Of a DNA stretch of 8,483 nt, positions 1 through 5,965 are shown piece by piece; the stretch's first letter is position 1, and every line of letters starts with the position of its first letter. The DNA comes from Alistipes sp. Its GTDB lineage: Bacteria; Bacteroidota; Bacteroidia; Bacteroidales; Rikenellaceae. Below the pieces are notes generated by a model. It ran no database searches. It was given only the letters and a program-made list of their open reading frames with translations, and was not told the origin of the DNA. Location: positions 1 to 8,483 of the forward strand of contig JAFOXS010000231.1 in NCBI GenBank assembly GCA_017391665.1, written 5' to 3'. A program made the translations under genes and the position numbers.

Positions 1-1097
1 ATGGAGATCCTAAGATTAACTACTCAAACTATGATAATTTAGATCAAATATGGAGCAATCTATATTATAATGAAGGTTCATACTCATCGCTTGAGGTTCG
101 CATGTATGACGAAGAAGGCAATTACGAGAACAAAACCATAGATATTGCTAAAGCCTCTTACGAGGAGAACCCCGTAGCACATAGTAGTGTGTTGGATATT
201 GATGCAACGTATGGTGCCGAGGGTAAAAAGATTGGATATCTGTCATATCTCTCTTTTGACAGTGATTTCGATCAGGATCTGATTGATGCTATTTCCGATC
301 TCTCTTCACAAGGCGTAACCGATATGATTCTTGATTTACGTATCAATATGGGTGGCAACGTTGCTTCTAGTCGCCTTTTGGCAAGTATGCTACTTGATGC
401 GAGTCACAACGGTGCACTCTATGCGACTTTGCAATATAACCCTAACAATACATTGTATTTCGATAAAAATACTGGAAAATACTCTAAGCGATCTGATACC
501 GAAATTCGCCTCGAAAAGACTTCGACGAATCTTGGTGTTAAAAAATTATGGGTTATTGGTTCCGAGTTTACTGCTTCTGCAAGTGAGATGTTGATCGTAG
601 GTCTGCGCAGTATTGGTATTGATGTTGAGTTAATTGGAAAAGTTACCGAGGGTAAAGATTGCGGTATGGAGGTAAACGAGAAGAAGATTGGCTCAACTAA
701 CTATACCTTTATGCCTATCAACTTTATGAACATTGCCTTGGGTGCTGATGGTAATCCTATTGATTACCAGAATGGTATTACGCCCGATGTTGATTTCGAT
801 AAATACTATACAGACCAATCCATAAACAGCGATTTACGCAAATCGTGTGGAAAGTATCCCATTCCTGAAGCGGACTGGGGTAAATATCAGGGTGATATCG
901 CTCTCGAGGAGGCTATAATGCGTATTTGTGGCAAGTCTCTCTTTACTTCATCTACAAAAGCTTCTGCGCCTCGTCACGCTGCAACGCGTGCGGGAGGAGA
1001 GATGCTAATGAGAGATAATATTTCCATTTCAACATTCAGCCCCCTTAAGAATGGTATGTATATTCACGCCAATGACTTAGAGACGCTCAACAACTAA
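1..1097 (+). CDS. S41 family (C-terminal processing/tricorn-like) serine peptidase, 5' end missing
   Basis: The reading frame is open from the left edge (first full codon at 3), so about 364 C-terminal residues are visible; the ATG at 102 is internal. The first ~65 residues look like the end of a PDZ domain leading into the S41 core. The core shows the GKKIGYL strand and the LDLRINMGG motif. The nucleophile is in TASASE: by comparison with E. coli Tsp/Prc the catalytic Ser is codon 576-578 and the general-base Lys is in EGKD at codon 654-656, so both dyad residues are present. S41 enzymes in Bacteroidales are usually exported, often as lipoproteins, and cut envelope proteins; a signal peptide would lie outside the window. 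The last ~35 residues (after TRAGGE) are not part of the core and I cannot assign them. The gene is visibly more AT-rich at third codon positions than its neighbours. It ends 10 bp before the next gene, which suggests an operon. Confidence 0.9.
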   Translation, partial: GDPKINYSNYDNLDQIWSNLYYNEGSYSSLEVRMYDEEGNYENKTIDIAKASYEENPVAHSSVLDIDATYGAEGKKIGYLSYLSFDSDFDQDLIDAISDLSSQGVTDMILDLRINMGGNVASSRLLASMLLDASHNGALYATLQYNPNNTLYFDKNTGKYSKRSDTEIRLEKTSTNLGVKKLWVIGSEFTASASEMLIVGLRSIGIDVELIGKVTEGKDCGMEVNEKKIGSTNYTFMPINFMNIALGADGNPIDYQNGITPDVDFDKYYTDQSINSDLRKSCGKYPIPEADWGKYQGDIALEEAIMRICGKSLFTSSTKASAPRHAATRAGGEMLMRDNISISTFSPLKNGMYIHANDLETLNN

Positions 1098-1107
1098 ACA
1101 ACCCACT

Positions 1108-2307
1108 ATGCACAAACACCTGATTTCACTCATTGCCCTGCTGTTGATGCTTCCCTCGCTATGCGGAGCGCAGGGGACAGCCACGCCCTACACCATCAAC
1201 CATGGGCCCTATCTGCAGGGTCTGACATACGATGGCGTGATCGTGTGCTTCACCACTTCGCACAAAGGATTCTCGGGTGTGGAGATACGCGAAAAGGGGA
1301 GCCAGGAGGTGCACCTGTGTCGCACATCGAAGGATGGATTGTTTGAGGCGGACAACACGCTCAACTCGATCTCTATCGAGGGTCTGAAGCCCGCCACCGA
1401 GTATGAGTACCGCATCATCTCGAAGCAGATGCTTTCGTTCGAACCCTACAAGGTGGTCTTCGGCGAGGAGATCGCGAGCGACTGGTACGCCTTTCGCACC
1501 TTCGATCCCAAGGCCGAGGAGGTGACCTTCGTTGTGGCAAACGACATACACGACGACGCACGGAAGTGCTCTGACCTACTCGATCTGATGCCTATGGATG
1601 AGGCCGAGATGGTCTTCTACAATGGCGACATTATGAGTCACTACTCGCGTGAGGGTCAGCCCTTTACAAGTTTTATAGATGTTTCGGTAGAAAAGTTCGC
1701 TCGTCATAAACCCTTTGCCGTGGTGCGTGGCAACCACGAGACGCGTGGCCATCTGGCTCGCGACTATGGCAATTACATACACAACACCCGCGAGGGTCGC
1801 TACTACGGTGTCTATTACTTCGGCACAACGGCCGTTGTGATGCTCGACTGTGGCGAGGATAAGGACGACGAGCACCCCGTATATGCCGGTCTGGTCGATT
1901 TCGACCGCTACCGCGCCGAGCAGGCCGAGTGGCTTAAGGAGGTTGTGCGCAGCAAGGAGTTTCGTCGTGCCGAGCGCCGCATCGTCATCGTGCACATTCC
2001 GCCCACGGTGGAGCGCATGGCTGAGGTGGAGCAGAACGCAAAACTTGTGCCCGACCTTATGACATGGCGAGGCAATGCCCATCTGGGCGAGTTGCTGCTG
2101 CCTATTCTGAACAAGGCCGACATCGACGTTATGTTCTCGGCACACCTGCACTCGCACGTGGTGTTCCCCGAGCAGGAGGGTGTGGTGGAGTTTCCCATCA
2201 TCGCCAACGACAATGTGAGCGCCATGCTGGTGCGCTCGTCGGAGAAGGGTGTATATGTGAAAATTGTCAATCGCGAGGGTAAGACAACACTCGAACAGAC
2301 CTATTAA
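1108..2307 (+). CDS. Secreted calcineurin-like metallophosphoesterase with N-terminal Fn3/purple-acid-phosphatase-like domain
   Basis: This is a complete 399-residue protein. Residues 1-22 form a signal peptide (basic MHKH, then a leucine-rich core ending LCGA-Q), most like a type I signal; the Cys at 19 does not sit in a good lipobox. Residues ~27-131 resemble the fibronectin-III-like N-terminal domain of purple acid phosphatases (NHGPYLQG, then LKPATEYEYRI). The catalytic domain follows with the full metal-ligand series: D146-x-H148, G173-D174, G208-N-H-E211, H296 and H346-x-H348. The last motif reads SAHLH, with Ala in place of the usual Gly of GHxH. It is expected to hydrolyse phosphomono- or diesters outside the cytoplasm; the substrate cannot be read from sequence. 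The start is the first ATG after the S41 stop and the only one giving the whole signal peptide. No Shine-Dalgarno is seen, as is usual in Bacteroidetes. Its higher GC at third positions contrasts with the S41 gene just upstream. Confidence 0.93.
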   Translation: MHKHLISLIALLLMLPSLCGAQGTATPYTINHGPYLQGLTYDGVIVCFTTSHKGFSGVEIREKGSQEVHLCRTSKDGLFEADNTLNSISIEGLKPATEYEYRIISKQMLSFEPYKVVFGEEIASDWYAFRTFDPKAEEVTFVVANDIHDDARKCSDLLDLMPMDEAEMVFYNGDIMSHYSREGQPFTSFIDVSVEKFARHKPFAVVRGNHETRGHLARDYGNYIHNTREGRYYGVYYFGTTAVVMLDCGEDKDDEHPVYAGLVDFDRYRAEQAEWLKEVVRSKEFRRAERRIVIVHIPPTVERMAEVEQNAKLVPDLMTWRGNAHLGELLLPILNKADIDVMFSAHLHSHVVFPEQEGVVEFPIIANDNVSAMLVRSSEKGVYVKIVNREGKTTLEQTY

Positions 2308-2321
2308 GACAACTTATGGCA

Positions 2322-2342
2322 CATTTGGGAGTGTCCCAAATG
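2322..2342. repeat. Perfect 9-bp inverted repeat with 3-nt centre, upstream of nrnA
   Basis: CATTTGGGA (2322-2330) and TCCCAAATG (2334-2342) are exact reverse complements around GTG; flanking GG (2318-2319) and CC (2344-2345) could extend the stem past a small internal loop. It lies 15 bp after the phosphoesterase stop codon and 13 bp before the promoter-like TATCTTTG. No T-run follows on the plus strand, so it is a poor intrinsic terminator. A protein-binding operator or an mRNA 3' hairpin are both possible. Confidence 0.6.
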
Positions 2343-2354
2343 ACCAATAATTAC

Positions 2355-2362
2355 TATCTTTG
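2355..2362 (+). promoter_or_regulatory. Bacteroidetes-type -7 element (TATCTTTG) for nrnA
   Basis: TATCTTTG matches the Bacteroidetes sigma-ABfr -7 consensus TAnnTTTG and lies 69 bp before the nrnA start. The nearest TTTG that could act as a -33 box (2324-2327) is 27 bp upstream, further than the usual ~19-21 bp, and is inside the inverted repeat. The -7 match is therefore good and the -33 match is weak. A start of transcription a few bases downstream would give a leader of about 60 nt. Confidence 0.5.
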
Positions 2363-2393
2363 TCGCCACAAATGTGGTCGCAAAGTGCGACAA
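2360..2393. repeat. Nested dyads around the expected nrnA transcription start
   Basis: TTGTCGC (2360-2366) and GCGACAA (2387-2393) are a perfect 7-bp inverted pair enclosing the palindrome CCACAAATGTGG (2366-2377). An alternative small hairpin is GTCGC (2377-2381)/GCGAC (2387-2391) with a 5-nt loop. The first arm overlaps the -7 element, so this could be an operator or a short 5'-leader structure. It could also be chance, since the arms are short. Confidence 0.35.
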
Positions 2394-2431
2394 GGAGCAA
2401 AAAGTAGCAAAAAAGGAATAAAACTTACGAT

Positions 2432-3457
2432 ATGGAGTTATCGCAACAAAGCATAGACGCGTTACGCTCACTGGTTGAGTCTGCACCACAGAAGATGGTG
2501 GTACTCTCTCACACCAACCCCGATGGCGATGCCGTAGGCTCGTCGATAGCGTGGGCCGAGGCACTGCGCCAGCGAGGTCACTCGGTGACGTGCATCGTGC
2601 CCAACAAGTACCCCTACTATCTGGATTGGATGACGGGCATTCGCGACATTGTAATCTACAAGAACGAGGCCGACAGGGCTACCTCTCTTATTGCCGAGGC
2701 TGATGCAATCTTCTGCCTCGACTTCCACACCCTCTCGCGCCTGGATGCGCTGGGCGATGTGGTGGAGAAGAACACCACGGCACGACGTGTGCTCATTGAT
2801 CACCATCTCAACCCCTCGTCCTCGTTCGACATTATCTTCTCGCATCCCGAGGCATCGAGCACCTCATACCTTGTATGCAAACTCATCGAGGCAGTGTGGG
2901 GCGCCGAGAGTATTACCGCAGCGCAGGCCGAGGTGATATATGTGGGTATGATGACCGACACGGGTAACTTCTCATTCTCGAACCTTACACCCGATCTGTA
3001 CCGTACCCTTGCCGTGCTGTCGGCTACGGGCATAGATATTCCTACGATATATAATAATGTATATAACTCCTTCACCGAGGGTCGTGCCCGACTGTTCGGT
3101 TATGTGATCAACCGCAAGATGAAATTCCTGCGCAAGGGCACCGTGTCACATATGTCGCTTACCGAGGATGAGATGCGTCGCTTCTGGTTCCAGCAGGGCG
3201 ACAGCGAGGGCTTTGTTAACTACCCGCTCACGGTGAAGAAGATGCGTATGTCGGCTATCTTCATCGAGCACTCGGACTTCATCCGCGTGTCGCTGCGCTC
3301 GCGTGGCAAGGTGGATGTCAACCTCTTTGCGGCACGTTACTTCGAGGGTGGTGGCCACAAGAACGCCGCTGGCGGCAAGTCATTCGTCTCGATGGAGGAG
3401 ACCATAGCCCGCTTCGAGGCTGCCGTTGAGGAGTACGCCTCGGAAGGATTGGTGTAA
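2432..3457 (+). CDS. nrnA: DHH/DHHA1 phosphoesterase, bifunctional oligoribonuclease / pAp phosphatase NrnA
   Basis: This is a complete 341-residue cytosolic protein, the usual NrnA length, with no signal peptide. The DHH domain shows H27-x-N-x-D31-G-D33 (SHTNPDGDAVGSS), D97 in IFCLDFHT, the naming motif D123-H124-H125 and D176 in GMMTDTGNFSFSN. The C-terminal DHHA1 domain has SLRSRGKVDVN and GGGHKNAAGG (residues 306-315), the substrate-binding glycine loop. All metal ligands are intact. NrnA proteins degrade 2-5-nt RNAs to mononucleotides and can dephosphorylate 3'-phosphoadenosine 5'-phosphate; orn-less bacteria such as Bacteroidetes are thought to rely on them. The A-rich leader holds AAAAAAGGA about 14 nt before the ATG, too far for a strong Shine-Dalgarno. 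An 86-bp gap to the ABC gene with its own promoter-like box makes co-transcription possible but not required. A c-di-AMP/pApA phosphodiesterase is the main alternative, but that usually has extra GdpP domains that are absent here. Confidence 0.93.
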   Translation: MELSQQSIDALRSLVESAPQKMVVLSHTNPDGDAVGSSIAWAEALRQRGHSVTCIVPNKYPYYLDWMTGIRDIVIYKNEADRATSLIAEADAIFCLDFHTLSRLDALGDVVEKNTTARRVLIDHHLNPSSSFDIIFSHPEASSTSYLVCKLIEAVWGAESITAAQAEVIYVGMMTDTGNFSFSNLTPDLYRTLAVLSATGIDIPTIYNNVYNSFTEGRARLFGYVINRKMKFLRKGTVSHMSLTEDEMRRFWFQQGDSEGFVNYPLTVKKMRMSAIFIEHSDFIRVSLRSRGKVDVNLFAARYFEGGGHKNAAGGKSFVSMEETIARFEAAVEEYASEGLV

Positions 3458-3478
3458 AAGAGGAACGAGAAAACAGAC

Positions 3479-3486
3479 TACCTTTG
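3479..3486 (+). promoter_or_regulatory. Bacteroidetes-type -7 element (TACCTTTG) for the ABC exporter
   Basis: TACCTTTG fits TAnnTTTG and sits in the 86-bp gap between nrnA and the ABC gene, 57 bp before the ABC start codon. No TTTG lies at the standard -33 spacing; a TTG at 3449-3451 is 27 bp away. Transcription from here would give an A-rich leader of about 50 nt. The eight-base pattern is short, so the call is tentative. Confidence 0.42.
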
Positions 3487-3543
3487 GTTGTGCACCCTCT
3501 TTAACACAAAAAGGTACAGAAGCAAAATAACATACTACCAATT

Positions 3544-5376
3544 ATGATGAAAACCTACCTGCGACTGCTGGGCTTCGCTTCGCCCCTGGGTCGCTACGCT
3601 ATACCTTACTTTTTCTACTCGGTGTTGCACGCCATATTCAACACCTTCACCTACACGATGATCATCCCCATCATCGGCACACTCTTCGACGAGGGCTATG
3701 TCTTTGAGCCCGTCTATGAGTTTCCTGCTGTTGAGTTCAACATCGAGACTCTAAACAGTGTGCTGAACTATGTCTATACGCAGATTTTCGGTGCGGAGTA
3801 TAGCATAACGCATCTGCTGGGTCTGCTGGCGGCGATTCTTATCCTGTCGAATGTGTTGAGCAACCTGTTCCGCTACCTGGGTTCGATGACCGTCGAGGTG
3901 ATGCGTACCCGCACGCTGCAGCGTATGCGCAACGAGATGTTCGAGCGCACCATGGGTATGAACGTCGGCTACTTCAGCGATCAGCGCAAGGGCGATATCA
4001 TGTCGAAGATTACGTCCGATGTGATGATCGTGCAGTTCTGCATCACCAACACCCTGCAGGTTGCCTTCCGTGAGCCTTTCCTTATCTTCGGTTATGTGGC
4101 GCTGATGGTCGGCATCTCGTGGCAGCTTACGGTCTTCTCTATCCTCTATCTGCCCGTTGTGGGTCTATTGATTGGCTCAATTGTGAAGCGTCTGCGCCAC
4201 CCCGCACAGCGTGGTCAGGAGCGTATGGGCGATATGGTGAGCGTTATGGAGGAGTCGCTCTCGGGAGTGAAGACTATGAAGAGCTACAACGCCTTCGACT
4301 ATATATGTGGTAAGTTCCGCTCAATAAATGCCGAGATGTCGGGCATCCTCATCTCGATGGCTCGCAAGCAGCAGCTGGCATCGCCCATGAGTGAGTTCCT
4401 CGGTATTACGGCTATCTCGGTGGTGCTGGTATTTGGTGGCTCACTGGTGCAGAGTGGTGCGCTGATGGCTTCGGGTTTTGTGGCTTATATTGCAGCCTTC
4501 TCGCAGCTCACACGCCCCTTGCGTTCGTTCATCGACCAGTTTGCCAATATCAATCAGGGTATTGCCGCCGGTGAGCGTGTATTCTCGATTATCGATGCCG
4601 AGAGTGCCGTGAAGGATAAGGCCGACGCCGTGGAGCTCAAGGAGTTCAAGGATAAGATCGAGTTCCGCTCTATCGGCTTCCGCTATGATGAGTCACGCAA
4701 GATTCTGCACGACATATCGTTCGAGGTTCGCAAGGGCGAGACCGTAGCGCTGGTGGGTCCCTCGGGAGGTGGTAAATCGACACTGAGCGAGTTTATCCCC
4801 CGCTTCTACGATGTCGAGAGCGGCGAGGTATATATCGATGGCCGTCCCATTGCCGACTACACGCAGGAGAGCCTGCGCGAGCATATGGGCATCGTGTCGC
4901 AGGAGACTACGCTCTTCAACGACACCATCCGCAACAACATCGCTATGGGTCGCGAAGATGCCACGCTGGAGCAGATCATCGCCGCGGCGAAGGTTGCCAA
5001 CGCCCACGACTTCATCATGCAGAGCGAGAAGGGCTACGACACCAATATCGGCGACCGAGGCACGAAGCTTTCGGGTGGTCAGCGTCAGCGCCTGAGCATT
5101 GCACGTGCCGTGCTGCGCAATCCCGAGATTTTGATCCTCGACGAGGCTACGTCGGCTCTCGACACCGAGAGCGAGAAGCTGGTTCAGGAGGCTCTCACAA
5201 CGCTTCTGGAGGGTCGCACATCGGTGGTTATTGCACACCGTCTCTCGACGATTCACAATGCCGACCGCATCATCGTAATCGACCAGGGTCGCATAGCCGA
5301 GCAGGGCACACACTCCGAGCTTGTTGCCAAGGGTGGTATTTATGCTCACCTTATTGAGATGCAGTCGCTGGCGTAA
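3544..5376 (+). CDS. ABC exporter half-transporter (fused permease and ATPase), MsbA-like
   Basis: This is a complete 610-residue type IV ABC exporter. The transmembrane domain spans about residues 1-335, with hydrophobic helices near 18-48, 88-112, 170-192, 194-214, 285-303 and 307-325. The ATPase domain spans ~371-610 and has every motif: Walker A GPSGGGKST (405-413), Q-loop Q453, signature LSGGQ (509-513), Walker B ILILD with catalytic E534, D-loop SALD, and switch H565 in VIAHRLSTI. It should work as a homodimer in the inner membrane, exporting a hydrophobic substrate. MsbA-type lipid A-core flipping and multidrug export are both consistent; sequence alone does not choose, so no symbol is given. 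Two tandem ATGs (3544, 3547) make the start ambiguous by one residue, and there is no Shine-Dalgarno. Codon use matches nrnA. A strong terminator lies about 85 bp after the stop. Confidence 0.93.
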   Translation: MMKTYLRLLGFASPLGRYAIPYFFYSVLHAIFNTFTYTMIIPIIGTLFDEGYVFEPVYEFPAVEFNIETLNSVLNYVYTQIFGAEYSITHLLGLLAAILILSNVLSNLFRYLGSMTVEVMRTRTLQRMRNEMFERTMGMNVGYFSDQRKGDIMSKITSDVMIVQFCITNTLQVAFREPFLIFGYVALMVGISWQLTVFSILYLPVVGLLIGSIVKRLRHPAQRGQERMGDMVSVMEESLSGVKTMKSYNAFDYICGKFRSINAEMSGILISMARKQQLASPMSEFLGITAISVVLVFGGSLVQSGALMASGFVAYIAAFSQLTRPLRSFIDQFANINQGIAAGERVFSIIDAESAVKDKADAVELKEFKDKIEFRSIGFRYDESRKILHDISFEVRKGETVALVGPSGGGKSTLSEFIPRFYDVESGEVYIDGRPIADYTQESLREHMGIVSQETTLFNDTIRNNIAMGREDATLEQIIAAAKVANAHDFIMQSEKGYDTNIGDRGTKLSGGQRQRLSIARAVLRNPEILILDEATSALDTESEKLVQEALTTLLEGRTSVVIAHRLSTIHNADRIIVIDQGRIAEQGTHSELVAKGGIYAHLIEMQSLA

Positions 5377-5381
5377 GAGAG

Positions 5382-5462
5382 ATAGGTGATATAAGTGTTA
5401 TAGGTGTAATAACTGCGCCTATGCCTATTATACCTATTACCCTTATTACACTTATATATACT
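5382..5462. repeat. AT-rich inverted array of degenerate 9-bp units
   Basis: On the right, consecutive 9-mers from 5427 are ATTATACCT, ATTACCCTT, ATTACACTT and ATATATACT. On the left, from 5384, AGGTGATAT, AAGTGTTAT and AGGTGTAAT are the same unit in reverse complement. The two half-arrays flank a GC-richer centre (about 5411-5426). ATATAAGTGT (5389-5398) and ACACTTATAT (5448-5457) pair perfectly over 10 bp, and the imperfect stem can extend to about 23 bp. The array begins just after the ABC stop codon and ends where the terminator stem starts. Confidence 0.6.
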
Positions 5463-5498
5463 AAAATAGCCTGTCCTTGTGGGGAACAGGCTATTTTA
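5462..5498 (+). terminator. Rho-independent terminator after the ABC exporter gene
   Basis: TAAAATAGCCTGT (5462-5474) pairs perfectly with ACAGGCTATTTTA (5486-5498), a 13-bp stem with an 11-nt loop. The arms are A-rich before and T-rich after, followed by TTT, so it can act in both directions. Its position 85 bp after the ABC stop fits termination of that transcript. Confidence 0.85.
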
Positions 5499-5528
5499 TT
5501 TGCGGGCATCGACAAAGTCAATGCAAAA

Positions 5529-5543
5529 CAGGCGTAACGCCTG
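5529..5543 (-). terminator. Small hairpin CAGGCG-TAA-CGCCTG, possible minus-strand terminator
   Basis: The stem is a perfect 6 bp with a 3-nt loop. Read on the minus strand it is followed by TTTT, the form of a weak intrinsic terminator. It is one of three related copies; the others lie at about 5909-5922 and 5947-5965, and all are preceded on the plus strand by AAAACA. Confidence 0.45.
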
Positions 5544-5555
5544 CGTCAGCCTATC

Positions 5556-5693
5556 CCGCACTGCGAAAGTTTGTGGATGAAGGGCGACGCGCAGGCGGAG
5601 GGTTAAGAAACGGAGACCTTTTCACGAAGTAAAAGTGCGAATGCATCCGTTTTACCGACGACAAGCGGCGACCCCACAAATTTCGCCTTGCGG
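5556..5693. repeat. Nested imperfect palindrome (terminal inverted repeats of about 20 bp)
   Basis: The left arm 5556-5576 contains CCGCA, GCGAAA and TTTGTGG. The right arm 5674-5693 contains their reverse complements CCACAAA, TTTCGC and TGCGG in mirror order. That gives 18 paired bases with one bulge and one 2-base mismatch. Inside are AAACGGA (5609-5615) pairing with TCCGTTT (5646-5652) and then CTTTT-c-AC pairing with GT-a-AAAAG around a GAA loop (about 5618-5635). The arms are concentric, as in a long folded RNA or a MITE-like element. I see no transposase and no clear target-site duplication at the edges. Confidence 0.5.
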
Positions 5694-5704
5694 CACATTT
5701 GGGC

Positions 5705-5804
5705 TCCACCTTTTGGGTGACAAAAGGTGGATACCTCTTTCAAGAGGTAAGTTATACTCTAAAAGTTAGAGATTCCCATCGCCTTGCTACGCAAGTCGGG
5801 GAAT
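5705..5804. repeat. Four consecutive stem-loops
   Basis: First, TCCACCTTTTG (5705-5715) pairs perfectly over 11 bp with CAAAAGGTGGA (5721-5731) around a 5-nt loop. Second, TACCTCT (5732-5738) pairs with AGAGGTA (5743-5749). Third, CTCTAA (5757-5762) pairs with TTAGAG (5766-5771). Fourth, ATTCCC (5772-5777) pairs with GGGAAT (5799-5804), with an inner stem CTTGC-TAC-GCAAG (5783-5795). They are adjacent, with only 0-7 bases between them. The fourth has the form of short REP-like palindromes ending GGGAATGACG. Confidence 0.6.
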
Positions 5805-5830
5805 GACGTGATTTTATAATCATATATATA

Positions 5831-5866
5831 AAAAAAAGCCTGCCCCAATCGAGGCAGGCTTTTTTT
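5831..5866. terminator. Strong bidirectional intrinsic terminator between convergent units
   Basis: Seven A plus GCCTGCC (5831-5844) pair perfectly with GGCAGGC plus seven T (5853-5866), a 14-bp stem with an 8-nt loop. The GC stem is followed by a run of T on either strand, so it can stop transcripts both from the left and from the minus-strand peptidase gene on the right. Confidence 0.88.
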
Positions 5867-5880
5867 ATTTGCGAGTATTA

Positions 5881-5965
5881 CTGAGGCACTTCAAAGGCCT
5901 CATAAAACAGGTGTTACTTCCTGAGGCATTGTCAAAGTCCTCATAAAACACCCGTTACGGGTGTT
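5881..5965. repeat. Two tandem degenerate copies of a ~40-bp hairpin unit
   Basis: Copy one (5881-5920) and copy two (5921-5965) both begin CTGAGGCA, share a CAAAG block, share CCTCATAAAACA and then a GTTAC core, with one 1-base indel. Each can fold twice: TGAGG(C)/(G)CCTCA and a second small stem around GTTAC. A third, more diverged relative lies after the other terminator at about 5494-5543. Confidence 0.6.
5947..5965 (-). terminator. Hairpin overlapping the M13 peptidase stop codon
   Basis: AACACCCG (5947-5954) and CGGGTGTT (5958-5965) form a perfect 8-bp stem with a TTA loop. On the minus strand the stem ends in TTTT followed by ATG, a weak intrinsic terminator. It starts within the stop codon (5964-5966) of the peptidase gene, about 80 bp ahead of the stronger terminator at 5831-5866. 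Confidence 0.5.

Larger units (their letters stand above)
5499..5830. other. Non-coding, hairpin-rich spacer between two terminators
   Basis: These 332 bases hold no convincing gene. The only notable short reading frame is a 31-codon one on the minus strand (5646-5551), which lies inside an inverted repeat and is best explained by it. The stretch is instead made of structure: a CAGGCG/CGCCTG hairpin (5529-5543), a nested ~138-bp imperfect palindrome (5556-5693) and four successive hairpins (5705-5804). I found no TAnnTTTG box on either strand, no tRNA, and none of the hallmark sequences of RNase P RNA, tmRNA or SRP RNA. A structured small RNA or a non-autonomous repeat element are the two serious readings. 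Confidence 0.55.

Noticed and set aside
988..1094. The C-terminal tail of the S41 protein (containing NGMYI) as a type IX secretion sorting domain
   Set aside because: It is much shorter than a T9SS C-terminal domain and lacks its conserved blocks; only a faint resemblance at a few residues.
102..1097. ATG at 102 as the true start of the S41 gene
   Set aside because: The frame stays open to the window edge and the residues before the ATG continue the family pattern; the visible protein would also lack its signal peptide and PDZ domain.
1159..1551. Long antisense reading frames opposite the phosphoesterase gene (also 1576-2157 and 1908-2270)
   Set aside because: They are shadows of a GC-rich coding gene with all family motifs on the plus strand; none shows a recognisable domain.
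2304..2564. An 86-codon minus-strand frame spanning the intergenic region and the nrnA start
   Set aside because: It runs through the promoter-like box and dyads and into the nrnA coding sequence, and shows no domain or signal peptide.
4693..5349. A 218-codon antisense frame opposite the ABC ATPase domain
   Set aside because: The plus strand encodes every ABC motif in this span; the antisense product has no known features.
5382..5462. The possibility that the 9-bp array is a CRISPR array
   Set aside because: Units are only 9 bp, degenerate, directly abutting and inverted, with no spacers and no cas genes nearby.
5551..5646. A 31-codon minus-strand reading frame, Pro/Arg-rich with an ATG start, in the structured spacer
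   Set aside because: It lies wholly inside the nested palindrome, has no promoter or ribosome-binding context, and its composition follows from the repeat. It resembles the spurious small proteins often called in intergenic repeats.
2318..5703. The 12-mer GGCACATTTGGG occurs at both 2318-2329 and 5692-5703
   Set aside because: A shared 12-mer is expected by chance about once or twice among all position pairs in a window this size. The matching bases take part in different structures, so it is not evidence of a common element by itself.
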